From: Scalesia atractyloides
Lineage: Eukaryota > Streptophyta > Magnoliopsida > Asterales > Asteraceae
Reading direction: 5' to 3'
Assembly (NCBI GenBank): GCA_947069175.1
Contig: CAMTDV010000013.1
Location: 53,574,610-53,638,609, forward strand
DNA length: 64,000 nt
Shown piece by piece: positions 33,928 through 46,375 of the stretch. Each line of letters starts with the position of its first letter. The stretch's first letter is position 1. Position numbers and translations under genes: made by a program. The notes below the pieces were generated by a model that saw only the letters and a program-made list of their open reading frames with translations, searched no databases and was not told the origin of the DNA.

Positions 33928-36900
33928 TTAAAAAACTAAAGTTCCTACTAAAAGAGATGTAAGTGGCACCATGAGATTGTCGTCAAATGTGGTGCTTATA
34001 GGGTGGGATTCAACCAGCGCACTAGCAACTGAAACAACCAAGAAGCCGAAGATCATCTGCCAACTCACTTCAAAGTAGCCAAACATGGAGAAATAGTACA
34101 TGTACCTATCACCAAAATTCCATAATAATTTAGAAGCTATCAAGCATTTTAAGTTATATAATACCATGAAAATAATCTTAAAAACAACAAATTTTAAAAT
34201 GTATATCTAGCAATAAATTTCTTGAAAGAACAGAATTTATTATAATTCAACATTTCAACTTAATTTTTATCTTTTATAAAAGGACAAGTGGATATGTGGT
34301 GGCACACCTTGTCGTCTCATCTAAGTGAAAAGGATATGGTTGTCCACTTGAACACCTCAACACCTTAGTCCTTACCTTCTAACTAAGCAAATAACCGGTG
34401 TTCCAAGTCTTTTTTAATTGTTTTATATATGATATAGTATACCCTTTTCGGTGGCAAACGAAGTATAATACTCCACATACACATTCGCCTATAGCACATC
34501 GTCCTTTTTAAATTTTCCATTTAATAAATCGAAGTCAAATCTTGAAAGTTGCCAATCTTGTGTTGTTATCCACACAAACATGACTGTAACGTATAGCTTG
34601 TAACCCTAATCATGATGTTCTGTTCTTTCTAAACAATATAAATAAGATACGGTTGAGCCAAAAGAGTGATACGCCTTAAAAAAGATAGTGCTTAGCATTT
34701 CTACTAATTAAATTATCATGTTATATTCTTTTCATTACCAGACACAAATGATCCTCTTATCACATACCTATTACGTTTAACATGTGGTCTTAAACCTGTT
34801 ACATATGCAATATTATCTTGGTAATTGCCCCTTCTCCTATTTTTACTCTTTAAGAGTTAGCTGGGGTATATAGGTTGTTGCTCTTTTTGGTGTAAGCTAC
34901 TCGTTATTGCGTGTTACATGCATATGACTTATTTTGTCGTTTAACTTAATTACGATACATCCACGTCTTGTCTATTATTTAAAACACTCATATATCATGT
35001 ATGGTATCATTACCTTAAATCAAACTTCTTGAAGTACCAGAAGTGAAAATATTTGAGACTTTAATGGTCTTTTCAGGCTTAAACGACTAGTTACCTTCTT
35101 ATGCAATTGGCCCTTTTTAAAATTTCAAAAGTATTTGCATAAAGATTACCCGACAGAGACAATGAAACCAGCAGCTGCCATGGCAATGCTCCCCGCAAAA
35201 GATTTGTCTTTGTTATAAGGAATCTTTTTCGTTCCAAATCGTCTTCCAATGATGTCCGCCATACCTGAAGCATGGATTACTTTCAAAGCGTGTTTATAGT
35301 TTCAGACTAATAAATAGATATATTAAATGGCATGTTAACATTACAAAACGATAAGTACCGTCTCCAGCACAAAGATTGCAAATTGAAGCAATCGCAATGG
35401 GAGATGTTCTCCAGTAGATTAAAGATGACAAAGCAATGGTAGAAGCATAGTACAACGGCCCCTTAATAAGTTCTCTGATGCATAGATAAACAACATAAAA
35501 GTTATTAATCAAATCATAAAAGACAGATTTGATTATATCATTGGGTATATATTTAACTAAAACGCCAAAAAAAGAAGCATGAGATTGGTTGTTTCAGCAG
35601 AATCTTCATTTAATGTGAATGTCTTTAATTGCGCAAAGACAACAAAATGGGCACTCTCTACTTCAATATGCCAGTTTAATTCCTAATCGAGTTAATTGTC
35701 ATTTTCGTTCCTGTGGTTTGTCCAATTATGTCGGTCCAGGCCAAATTTCAAACTTTTACCATTTTCGTCCATGACATTCTTGAAACATGACAGTTCCGTC
35801 CAAAAAACTAACGTTTGTTAAAACCTGATGTTTAATGAAGGGTAAAAACGTCATTTTTTCTGTTTTTCTTTTGTTTTCCCTTTTTCTAATCCCTATTAAC
35901 ATCCCACCTCTTTTAAGAAAAAATAAAAAAAGGAAAATGACGTTTGACCCTTCATTAAACAGCAGGTTTTGACAGACGTTAGTTTTTTGGACGGAACTGG
36001 CATGTTTCAAGAATGTCAGGGACGAAAATGGTATAAATTTGAAATTTGGCCTGGCCTGGCATAATTGGACAAATCACATGGTCGAAAATGGAAGTTAACT
36101 CTTTCTAATTGCTGATAAAATCTAATGGAAATAGTTTTGAGACTAAAAGAACCTGTAGTCTCCATCTCGGCTCATAGATTTCACGGTTGCTTCATCTTTC
36201 CATATCCCAAGTCCTATGAGAAGCACTTTTACTATGTTGACACCAGGAATAAGAGCTGCCATAAAGGCTCCTTGATAACCTGAGCTGCAGAAGTTCAAGA
36301 CTGACTCCATCAATGTGGACAAATGACAAAACTGCCCCTTCTTTTATCACATATAACTATTACCTGAAGAGAGGCCAACATAACATGAACGCCAGACCAA
36401 TGGTTGTATGTACAAGCTTCCTATTTAGTTTCTGAACAAAAGAACACGTCTTAAAAGACAACGATTTTTACCAAAGTTGAAGGAACATAAGCAAATCAAC
36501 GTAATATATAAACGAGTCTATCTTATTTAAGGCCATACATTAATATCAAAAACCCTAACATTTCAGGTCCCAACCCAAATCGATAACCCGAACACAGGTT
36601 TAAGAGTAACCTTACTTTTATTATATTATGGAAAGATGACTCAAAACCACAATACAATAACCCTAAACTTGGCTATGTAGTTATAGTTAAAATCCGACTT
36701 GATCAACAAAAACTTACTAGAGTTACACGGGCAGGCCCACCAACTTGTGAGGCCTCAAGTAATTATACAGCCAAAAACGGTCACTCTCATAAGTTCTGAT
36801 TCCGGATACTTGGATCCATCCAAATCTCTAAAGGCATTTAAAATGACTTCTTATCATTGAAATTCTTCCTACCAATAAGAGGCTACGTCTGAATCGGTCA

Positions 36901-37613
36901 GATGTTGAGTGTTTTTGGTTCACTTAAAAGACACCTCTTAATGGTTCATGAAGCTTCTTAATAGGTAAGCTTTAGAAACATGTTGAGTTGTTGACCGATT
37001 CAGAGGCTACCTCTTACCTCTTAACTGGTTAGGAGTCTTCCATTACAACTCAATTTAAGTTAAAACCAATTAGAACAATCAATCAATCACCTTGTAATGG
37101 CAAATTACACCAAACCTAACACATTACCCTAAACAACACAACAGAAGCACCTAACTAGCCAATGTTCCAAAAAACCATAACACATTATCACCAAACTAAT
37201 TCAACATCCTATTTAAACCTAATTTCCACAATTCAACAAATTCACATAAAATTAACCTGATCAAATATCCCTCTCCTAGCAGTCTCCTCATAAACTCGAA
37301 GTATTGAAAGCGCGAAACAACCTGAAAACACCATAGCAAACGCATCTCCAACAACCAGATTCTCCGGGAAAAACATCGGTCCACCAGCCACCACCACAGA
37401 CCTAATTCTCCGACGATCCACACGCAAATTCGACTTCCGGAGATCAAAACCGAAGCCAAAACGACACCGTAGCGTAGTAACCGAACAATTAGTGTTCGTA
37501 CACGAACAAATACCGAAATTCGCGTGTGTAAATCGCGATTCAGGCCGCCGGAATCTCGGATCACGAACCGAACACGGCAAGAATGTGTGAATTGAGCAAA
37601 TTGAAGACGCCAT
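33928..37613 (-). CDS. FOLK: Farnesol/phytol kinase family protein, plastid, six exons
   Basis: Exons (minus strand): 37257-37613, 36364-36431, 36153-36284, 35359-35474, 35150-35264, 33928-34105. All introns are GT...AG and the exons join in frame to 966 bp, 321 residues plus stop; the Arabidopsis FOLK is of similar length. Residues 1-75 are Ser/Arg/Cys-rich like a plastid transit peptide. The membrane kinase domain follows with NRKLVHTTIGLAFMLCWPLF, SGYQGAFMAALIPGVNI, MSRDGDYRELIKGPLYYA, the CTP-dependent kinase signature NLCAGDGMADIIGRRFG, KKIPYNKDKSFAGSIAM and ALVESHPISTTFDDNLMVPL. The family phosphorylates isoprenoid alcohols (farnesol or phytol) with CTP in plastid membranes. SGYQGA and NLCAGDG fit FOLK better than the phytol kinase VTE5. 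The ATG at 37613 is preferred to one 30 bases upstream, where the extra residues look like UTR. No defect is seen, so the gene is probably active. Confidence 0.92.
35689..36101. mobile_element. Foldback (Mutator-type) MITE in intron 3 of the kinase gene
   Basis: About 160 bp on the left (GAGTTAATTGTCATTTTCG ... GGTAAAAACGTCATTTT) reappears inverted on the right, ending AAATGGAAGTTAACTC, so the RNA could fold into a long hairpin. Flanks TTCCTAATC (35680-35688) and TTTCTAATT (36102-36110) match at 7 of 9 positions, consistent with an old 9-bp duplication. It lies within the intron and does not touch the splice sites. Confidence 0.8.
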
Positions 37614-37880
37614 TGTTACTGATTCGAGTGAATTATCATACAATTCGCAATTTGGATGAGATTTGAGTACGACTTGTGTTGAATTTGTTGTGGATTTGAT
37701 CGTACGAAGAATTTACTGTGGTGATGAAGGGGAAAAGTATCGTACAGAGTTGTTGAGGGTTTTAGATATGAAACTGAAACAAGTGTATCAAAATACTCTG
37801 CGTCTGAATTACTCGAAAAGGTGTATTAAATTACTTTACAACTTTATCAAACAATATATAATTTAAAAGTTCTCTGCAAA
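37614..37880 (-). promoter_or_regulatory. Upstream region of the kinase gene
   Basis: The 5' UTR and core promoter should lie here. No clear TATA box is seen on the minus strand within 100 bp. The stretch is of mixed composition and contains CGTACGA motifs. Confidence 0.4.
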
Positions 37881-38028
37881 ATCATTTGTAGAGTAATTAT
37901 GATAATTTACAAAATTATCTTAAAAGATCATTTGTACAGTAATTATGATAGTATACAAAATTACTCAACAAGATCAAAATTATCCTACAAGATCATTTGT
38001 AGAGTAATTTTGATAATTACTCTACGAG
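37881..38028. repeat. 46-bp tandem repeat upstream of the kinase gene
   Basis: ATCATTTGTAGAGTAATTAT starts units at 37881, 37927 and 37992; the first two are 46 bp apart and the third follows after an extra 19 bp. It is 270-415 bp from the kinase start codon. Confidence 0.8.
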
Positions 38029-39019
38029 TAAATAATTACGAAAATACCACTACGATTTTTTTACATTTTTATCATATTCGTACGTTTCGTATGATAAGGG
38101 TATTTGTATTTGATCTTTTGTCAAAAGTTAATTCATGGTGGTTGTGGTAAATTAATATTGGGATTTTGTAGAAATGGCATTGGGATTTCACGTGTGGATC
38201 AGTGTCGTTATAATATTGGTATCTGGTATAGTAATCGACACATGTTTTAAATCGATTAAAACTATGAAAATGAATACTAGTGCCGATGATGTTCGGATAA
38301 TATCGGTTCAGTTTGTACCGGTAAAAAATTAATTATATCTGAATTGTTCGATATAAAACAAAACTTTTATCAAAGTGTAGAAAAATAAATACTTCGTAAC
38401 AGTACATTTGGAATTTTATAACGTGTTATATTATATTACATTATATTTTATTATTACAAATTATGAAAATGATAAATAGTGTCACTTTATACAAAATGAA
38501 AACCAAATCGTTAGTTAGCTTTATGACATGTACGCTTGTGATTCGAGCATTTATACATTACGATTAACAACTCGGTTTTGAATAATAATCATATCGGTAT
38601 GTAAATAAAAATTAGCACATCATAACAATAGACTAAAAACTTTATTAAATATTGTATCTTAAAGTTATAAAAGAAAAACAAATATGCTGAAAGGTAATTA
38701 TAATAATGTTTATTGTATTTACATAATCCCAACGATGACATAATGTCCGACAAGTTATAAAAGAAAAACAAATATGTCATAGTTGGGATTATTTAAATCG
38801 AATAAACCTTATAAGAGTACAATGTCAAAATCATCCTTGAGGTTTGGCCACTTTTGTATATTACATCCAAAATTAGAATTTTTATTGTAACCGGATCTCT
38901 AACGTTTCATTTTTGTTGTCATTTTTATCCAAATCACTAACTCAATTAATTGTATCTTTAACTCAAGGACGATTAACGCCCCAAAATTCAAACTTTTTGA
39001 ATTCGCTAGTATGTTTTAT
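38029..39019. other. AT-rich intergenic DNA with a transposon end fragment
   Basis: No gene. A 27-bp direct repeat (starting ACAAGTTATAAAAGAAAAAC) lies near 38652-38678 and 38752-38778. The segment 38818-38990 (GTCAAAATCATCCTTGAGG...TAACTCAAGGACG) resembles one arm of a Mutator-type MITE cut off at the start of the Athila fragment. Confidence 0.45.
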
Positions 39020-40147
39020 ATCCGGGTGGATGCTGATTCGACACTTCAGACTTCCAAGTGAAATTTGGGTGATTCTTCCACCCCGGATTGTAAGTGTTGT
39101 TGTAGGGATTATTCTGAGGACGATATTGGTTTCCAATAAAATCAACATGCTCGTGTGAAACCTCTCCTGTCAGAAAATCGCCTACATGATATGCTCCCCC
39201 ACTCGAGGAACCACTCGAGTGGATCTCCATCACTCGATCAAACTTTGAAGATAAGGCATCCATTCGTGCTGTGATGGCGGTGAAATCGTTCACGTGGTGA
39301 ACTCCTTGTCTAGAACTCTTCCCTCTTGATGGCTGTGGTGTCTGATTCTTCAAGGCACATTTCTCTAAGATCTCAAATGCCTCATTGGCATTTTTCGTGC
39401 CAATGTCTCCGTCGGAATATGTATCGACCATCATCTGTCCTTGACCTTCCAAACCATGGTAGAAGATCTGACACTGTTGCCACTTGGGCAACCGGTGGTG
39501 TAGGACCTTTCTCATGAGCTCTTTAAACCCCTCCCACGCCTCATATAGGGGTTCATCATCGTCCTGACGAAAGTTAAGAATCTTGGTTCTTAACCGAACA
39601 GTTTTCTCTGGAGGGAAATATTTCTGAAGGAACTTCTCAGCTAATTGATTCCATGTAGTGATAGACCCAGCTGGAAGTGAAAGAAGCCACTCCTTAGCTC
39701 CATCACGTAAAGAAAACGGAAAGAGCCGAAGGCGTATTGCATCCGATGATGCATCATGAATGGTGAATGTGGCACAAACCTCCAGAAAACCCGCAATATG
39801 GACACTAGGATCCTCGTGATCCTTGCCATAAAACTGAACCGCATTCTATAGCATCGATATGGTACCAGATTTGATCTCGAAATTATTATTATTTATTGTA
39901 GGTGCATTGTTGCTCGCAGCTTTCCTATGTCGTTTAGAACCCTTGTTTCCTCTTCGTCTGCCATTTCTACGTGAACCTCGTGGAATGTGTCATCTCCCAA
40001 TGCGTCTACCTCGATCGTGACGACCACCACGCGGGACCGCTCCCGTAGTCTCCGATGAAGATTGCGCTCCGGCTCCGATGAAGGCTCAACGGTTTCAGCA
40101 ACTAGGGTTGAGTACATGCACAACCTGTAAGGAAAAAGAAAGAACAC
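39020..40147 (-). pseudogene. Second Athila gag copy, truncated
   Basis: Nearly colinear with 51365-52490 at the DNA level, with small indels. It contains MSTLVAETVEPSSEPERNLH at its N-terminal end and the region FTAITARMDALSSKFDRV. Homology begins abruptly at 39020 (ATCCGGGTGG). Gag forms the particle that packages element RNA; this copy is frameshifted. Confidence 0.75.
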
Positions 40148-40319
40148 AATACACTATGTATACACAAAGATAAAAAGAACAACTAATTAATTAACATATT
40201 TTCTTTTTCTTTTCTTTTCAAAAATTCATGCAAAGACAAATAAAAACAACTAGACAAAACTTTGTACACTTTTCATATTGGTTTAACAAGTAACTCCATC
40301 CATTCTTAAGAAGACCGAG

Positions 40320-40336
40320 TCCCCGGCAACGGCGCA
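40320..40336 (-). other. Primer binding site (tRNA-Asp type), copy 3, one base deleted
   Basis: The + strand TCCCCGGCAACGGCGCA is one base shorter than the intact 18-mer site at 52657-52674. Confidence 0.75.
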
Positions 40337-40343
40337 AAAAACT

Positions 40344-40746
40344 TGATGTGCGTGAATTAAATATATTTTTATTACTATGATTTTCGTTCACACATATTAG
40401 GTTTTAAATGGCACTTACCTAAAACCAACTACACACACAAAGGGGCAAGTGTACCCGTCAGGTGATAGTACAGTCGGTCGGTAAGAACCGGATCTTTGTT
40501 ACTTTTAAACCTGATTCAATGGATGAATTGATTTCTTGACTTTTTTTAACTACCATGAAAAGATAACAATTAACTACTTGAATTAATAAAGAACAATGAT
40601 TAAGAAAGGTTGCTTAAATTAAGTATTCACTAACAAACATATGACAACAATTGAGGAAAACTTATGGTGATGCAAGTTCTAGATTCAACTAAGTTTCCAT
40701 TCAAGGTTTCCTAGTTTTATAAATCTTGGGAAAATTATAATGAAAC
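40344..40746 (-). repeat. Truncated Athila LTR (LTR3)
   Basis: Begins TGATGTGCGTGAATT on the + strand, matches the first 400 bp of LTR2, and stops at ATGAAAC, where leader sequence (GGTTTCAGCAAC) is joined. The three bases AAC are shared by both partners at the junction. Confidence 0.8.
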
Positions 40747-40975
40747 GGTTTCAGCAACTACGGTTGAGGACATGCACAACCTGTAAGGAAAAAGAAGGAA
40801 CACAATACACTATGTATACTCAAAGATAAAAAGAACAACTAATTAATTAACGTATTTTATTTTTCTTTTCTTTTCAAAAATTCATGCAAAGACAAATAAA
40901 AACAACTAGACAAAACTTTGTACACTTTTCACATTGGTTTAACAAGTAACTCCAACCATTCTTAAGAAGACCGAG

Positions 40976-40993
40976 TCCCCGGCAACGGCGTCA
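40976..40993 (-). other. Primer binding site (tRNA-Asp type), copy 2, one substitution
   Basis: TCCCCGGCAACGGCGTCA on the + strand differs at one base from the site at 52657. It belongs to the partial leader (40743-40999) beside LTR2. Confidence 0.75.
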
Positions 40994-40999
40994 AAAACT

Positions 41000-42856
41000 T
41001 AATGTGCGTGAATTAAATATATTTTTATTACTATGATTTTCGTTCACACATATTAGGTTTTAAAATGGCACTTACCTAAAACCAACTACACAACAAAGGG
41101 GCAAGTGTACCCGTCAGGTGATAGTACAGTCGGTCGGTAAGAACCGGATATCAATCCGTGGACTCAGTGTCTCAATACTAGATCTTTGTTACTTTTAAAC
41201 CTGATTCAATGGATGAATTGATTTCTTGACTTTTTTTAACTATCATGAAAAGATAACAATTAACTACTTGAATTAATAAAGAACAATGATTAAGAAAGGT
41301 TGCTTAAATTAAGTATTCACTAACAAACATATGACAACAATTGAGGAAAACTTATGGTGATGCAAGTTCTAGATTCAACTAAGTTTCTATTCAAGGTTTC
41401 CTAGTTTTATAAATCTTAGGAAAATTATAATGAAACAATATTTTAATCACCTAAGATTCATTCTTTTAAGTTCACTTGCTAAGTTGATGTTAATCTTTAA
41501 TAATGAGTTAATTGTTTGTCAAAACTCCTAACTCTACAAATTAAGAAAAACTAATATGAACAACACATTAATCACCCTAACTTGGTTTCAAGTAAATGAC
41601 ATCTTCAACAAGTTCTTGATATGAATCACAAGCATGGTCATGCTAGATAACAACCTTGGCCTAAATCATCAACCCAACATGAACACAAACCATAGAATCC
41701 ATATAAACATTCATATGATCTTTCCAAATCCAAATGCAAGAACTCATACTCATATTCAAATCATCATTCTAATCATGTTAGCAATTACCATTCCTAGTTT
41801 CATGCTATGAATCAAATCAACAAACTAACAAGATTCAACAATCATAATCTCTACATGGGCTTTCCAACACTACATGTAAATACTTATGACCAAACATTCA
41901 AGAATAATAACTTTAAACATGAACATGAATTCCAAGAACAAGATCAAATATCATCATGAAGATTAACATACAACAATCACCACATCTATTTCCATGTTGT
42001 CAAGTGTTCATTAGCTTCAACAAAATTCAAGCAACACAATTGTTTAGCCTAGAAGGTTCATAATAACTAAAACAAATTCTAAATAATATAGATTGTGCAT
42101 GAATAACAAGTGGAATACTAGAGTTTAAGACAATATAATTGATAAAATGAGTTGAAAATCAAGTGATACAACCTTCCTAAAGGCTCCCCCTTCAATCACC
42201 AAGCTTTCAAAATCAGATTCTTGAGAGAGAAAATCACCCAAGTGCTCCAACTCCCCTTCAAATAAGCTGAATTCACGTATTTAAGCTACTGGGCATTTGG
42301 CACGACCGTGCCACCTTTTGGCACGGTCGTGCTTGGTAAGTGGCAGGCCTTTCTGAGTTGACCAAGTTTGATGCCAAATTCGGAAAGATCCCGCTAGAAT
42401 TTCCCCGAGGAGGCACGACCATGCCACAGTGTGGCATGGTCGTGCTTATCGATATCGTACTCAGAAATGCTTATGTTGATCTTAGAAATTAGCTTGATCA
42501 GAACTTGTGATAGCACGAGCATGGTCGTGCTTGGGGTTGGCACGACCGTGCCATATGTTGGACTGGCTTGGTTTGTGCAGACTGATGGTAGTGTTGATGA
42601 TAGTGCCGGCTTGCGAAGGCTTGGCACGGTCGTGCCAAGGGTTGGCACGGTCATGCCATATCTGGCAGCTTGGCTGAAATATTCCAGTTTTGCTCCAAAC
42701 CGCTCCAAAAACCTTTGTTTCTTCACCGGGCTGAAGCCCGGACCTGTATTTTCATAAACAACTCAAATGAGTATCAAGATCAATGAAAACATAACGAATT
42801 TCCGCATTAATGGGGAATATTTGACGTTTAAAAGATGTATAAATTCTTATAAATCA
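41000..42856 (-). repeat. Athila LTR2 (3' LTR, full length 1857 bp)
   Basis: The longest of the three LTRs. Its outer end has mutated from TG to TA (TAATGTGCGTG at 41000). The inner end is ...TTATAAATCA at 42856, next to the polypurine tract. Relative to LTR1 it retains about 500 bp (41418-41920). From 42299 to 42657 it carries several GGCACGACCGTGCC-like palindromes. Confidence 0.85.
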
Positions 42857-42872
42857 AACATCCCCACACTTG
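42857..42872 (-). other. Polypurine tract of the Athila complex
   Basis: Minus strand AAGTGTGGGGATGTT directly precedes LTR2. A second similar tract (AAGTGTGGGGAGG) is found at about 44170-44182. Confidence 0.8.
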
Positions 42873-44722
42873 AACTTTGGTTGTCCTCAAACAAACTAAA
42901 ATAAACAAGAATTCTATCTCGGCAATCATCTCAACTAGCTTTATATAAGCACAAATAAATAACTTGGGCAAAACAAAACGGATTACTCGACATAAAAGGA
43001 AAAACCAAAAAGTATGTGAAATATGGTTATGAGCAATGATCCATCTCGACATCCCTACAAGCTCACCTTACATCCTCGCAATGTTCACACACACTCGGCT
43101 AAAAATATAAGAGACATACAATTCATGGAGTATGTTTAGAACACTCGATGCCAAGACAATGACTATGCGATATCATAAGCTTGTGAAAGGATCAAATTTA
43201 AACACTTGAGTAACACATAACACAAATCAAGTGGTCTTGTGTGGGTTGTAATTTGGCTAGGGTAAAGGGTGGGGAAATGGATTTATAAAAGTGGCTAAAA
43301 CGGCTAAAGACCGGCGACTCGACTAACTTGAAGCGAAGAAAAACAAAACTATGAAACTTTTTAATAACTAACCGAGAGCTAGCCAACTGCTTAGATATCT
43401 CCCCAAAATTGCTCTAACAAAGCCAATTGACAAGGCTTTTTCAACTTTGATTTTTTTTTCACCACTTTAGAAGGAACTAAGTACGTCTACTTAGATAAAA
43501 ACTCCAAGTATGATGTTATTGACTAATAAATCGATAAATTATACAAGAAGGCTTACAAGTTAGCCTTAACCGGATCGGGCTTTAAACAAAAAATGTGGGT
43601 TCAAAAGTAAAAGGCTAATTTGGCTGATTGGTGATATTTAGTGGTTTAAAAGAAGCGAAAGGGAAAGGCTCAAATGGTTTAACTAAGGGTGTGACTTGGG
43701 TGCAGGAATAAATAAAAATGGTTAAAAACAAAAGGTTTCCTACTGCCTCAATCATTTTTATGCTATGTCTTTGCTTTGTGTTCTCGAAATGCATGCCTAA
43801 CACAAGTTCTAAACCGCAAAAGTCATTCGGCGCACTCAATCTTTGCCCGCAAAAACATGAGCAAAAATAATTCTAAAGCTATAAGGCTCAAAAATAACTC
43901 ACAGAAACGGGCGTATTGGGTAACTATGCAAGGCAAACAGGTAGGAATTTTGATTGATTTCTCACGCTCAATTTTATACAAAAAATTACTAGATGGCAAC
44001 TTTTATTAGAGCAAATCCTTTTTTCGTTCACCTTTGTATATTTATCAAAAACTTTAGCGTCTATATAAAACTTGCGTTGATTTGATTATTCAAGAGAGTT
44101 TGTTATTATTATTATTATTAATTTAATTTCTATTTTTTTTTTGGACAACCACAAACAAGCTTAACCACCTCCCCACACTTGAATTGTGCATCGCCCACGA
44201 TGTACAACAAAAAACGAGCATAATGTAATGCAATAGTATAGTGACAGTGGAGGAAGCGGGAATAAGAAAACCCCCTGAGTTGCAAAGGATAGAATGGAGC
44301 AATAGAAGGTAATACGAAACATTCCAACGAACTACCGCACCATCCAGCAACTAGCACATCATCAAATCAATACTGCACACTGGCAAATATAATCAAGATC
44401 ACAATAAACAACCCAACCCAAAACTCCCTTGTCTTTGTTTATAAAGCAAACCACTAAATTATAATGTAAGAAATTAAAGCAACAAACGGAGGAGTGTACG
44501 GGCAATGCAAAATGGTACACTCCTCAAACACAAAATGTAAATAAAAGTACGGCATGTGCTGCAAGATCAGGGTCAACCACCAGATCCTGAGGGAACGACA
44601 TCATCCCGATGATCAAACCGGGATCTCCTCGTGAAGTGCGGCGGCGGCTGTGTGTAGGGATGACCGAGCGAGCTTGCCAAATGTTGTTGTGAACCGAATA
44701 GCTAGTTGAAGCTACGCCTACT
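42873..44722 (-). other. Athila 3' non-coding region
   Basis: Between the ORF1-like gene and the 3' LTR. No conserved ORF; several ORFs of 70-80 residues have no recognisable content. Confidence 0.5.
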
Positions 44723-45939
44723 CTACTCGTACATATCCTCCAAAAAATTGCCATGTCTATGCTGCTCAGCGCGGATCAAGTCCACGTCATGCTGTACAGC
44801 CTGCTGGTCTAAAGCCAACCCATCCATGCGTCGCCAAAGATCCACTGGAGACGGCTCATACGCGTCGTATGCACCCTGCTCAAACCCGCCACTAAAACCA
44901 CCAAACATGTGCTCCCCGTTTGGGCTCCCGAAGCCCTGGCCTAATTCACCTTTCTGAATGTGAGGGTATGCTCCCCCAGCAGCCTCACCTGGCCCGAATC
45001 CTGGAGCGTCCTACATGTGGACGCCATCGCCTCCACCAACATTGCCTTCCTCTTGATCACTTTCCCCCTCAGGAAGTGGATCCCAAACCCTACCCAGGCG
45101 ATCCACTAGCTTTGGGATACCATTTACTTTGCGAATCATATGCATGGCAGTCAATTGCGCCACATCGAGCAATCCATAATCACAAGCTACGGTAACATTA
45201 TCCAACCCTGTAGTACTTAGCTAACCTGGAGGCAAATGCACCACCACAAATCCTCGACATGGGGGTCGAACCAATACGCCTTTGGATAAACTCAACAACA
45301 CTAACCGCAACATTGCAATTGGATCCAGAAATGATGCAATAGAGGTGGAAGAGGTCGCGGGTGGTGATGTTTCTAGTACTATCACCCCGACTGCCGATTA
45401 CGTGAGAGATGGCAGGCTCGATTATGCGGTGCAACGGGTCAAGAATCCATGTAGCCTTGGCTCGTCGTGGGTCCCATTCGCGACCTGACATAGTGATCTC
45501 AGCCCAGAATGCGGCTTTATCTGCGTCAGCTTCCCATTCCTGCAGACTACCATGAAAGAGCTCGGAGTCAATCTCGTCTTCCACATATAACCCGAGTATC
45601 TGCCCGAACCTGCTGATAGATTGGTGATGCCATTTCCGTCCAAGACGGTAACTAACACTAACCCGTTTCTTGTAAACATCACGGGAAGATAAACCTGAAT
45701 GAAGCAAAAAACTCAATGACCAGCTCAACATATTGGGGTTCAGCCATCACGAAGAGTCGGGTCCACGGGGGAGTCATAAGATCCTCAAATCGTTCGGTCT
45801 GACCAAGCAAGTCGAGATCGACGGCTTGAAGTGTCCGCATAGGCTCGATTAAGTGCCTCCAAGCCCATAGCCTTTCAACTTTGGCGATACAATGCCCTTC
45901 CCTAGCATTGTCGCTGAACCGGAGAAACGGGTGATTCAT
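44723..45939 (-). pseudogene. Athila ORF1-like protein in the env position
   Basis: ATG 45939 (MNHPFLRFSDNAREG) begins the ORF; a shift near 45690 leads into SGLSSRDVYKKRVSVSYRLG, then a GLYVEDEIDSELFHGSL segment and ISHVIGSRGDSTRNITTRDL, characteristic of the ATHILA ORF-1 family. Further shifts lead to TAMHMIRKVNGIPKLVDRLG and a final coiled section ending EQHRHGNFLEDMYE at 44723. It lies after pol, where some Athila elements have an additional ORF. The role is unknown; no transmembrane helix or signal peptide is evident. Decayed. Confidence 0.7.
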
Positions 45940-46009
45940 CTGCAAGAATGAGACAAGATTAACAATTAAAATGTGGAAAACCAAACAAAAACTGGGTTCG
46001 AGACAGGCT

Positions 46010-46375
46010 CGCACAATCGTGCCTTAGGTTGGCACGATCGTGCGTGCTTGATTCCAGCAGGTTTTATGAAGATGTCTAACTTATGAAGTTTTTCTGGGTT
46101 TGCTCTCCAAGAAGCACGATCGTGCCACTTGAGCACTCTCGTGCTAAACCAGTTCTGGGTGAACTTTTGGTGAAAACTGGAAATTTTTATAAAGGGCACG
46201 ACCGTGCCAAACCGAGGCATGATAGTGCTTGTTGAATTTCTGGGCAGGCTTTCCGAATTCATCAACAATTTATGAAGGGCACGATCGTGCGTGATGAATT
46301 TATGGGTTTTTAGAATGCAGGTCATCAACAACTTATGAAGAGCACGATCGTGCCAACGTTTGGCACGACCATGCG
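46010..46375 (-). repeat. Array of GGCACGATCGTGCC-like palindromes in the Athila interior
   Basis: At least six full or half copies, e.g. GGCACGATCGTGCG near 46030, AGCACGATCGTGCC near 46111, GGCACGACCGTGCC near 46196, GGCACGATCGTGCG near 46278 and AGCACGATCGTGCC near 46340, spaced 60-90 bp. The same motif is in LTR1 and LTR2. Confidence 0.8.

Noticed and set aside
42394..42757. Overlapping ORFs of about 110 residues on both strands in the Athila LTR
   Set aside because: They arise from the palindromic GGCACGACCGTGCC repeats, which lack stop codons in several frames; not conserved as protein.
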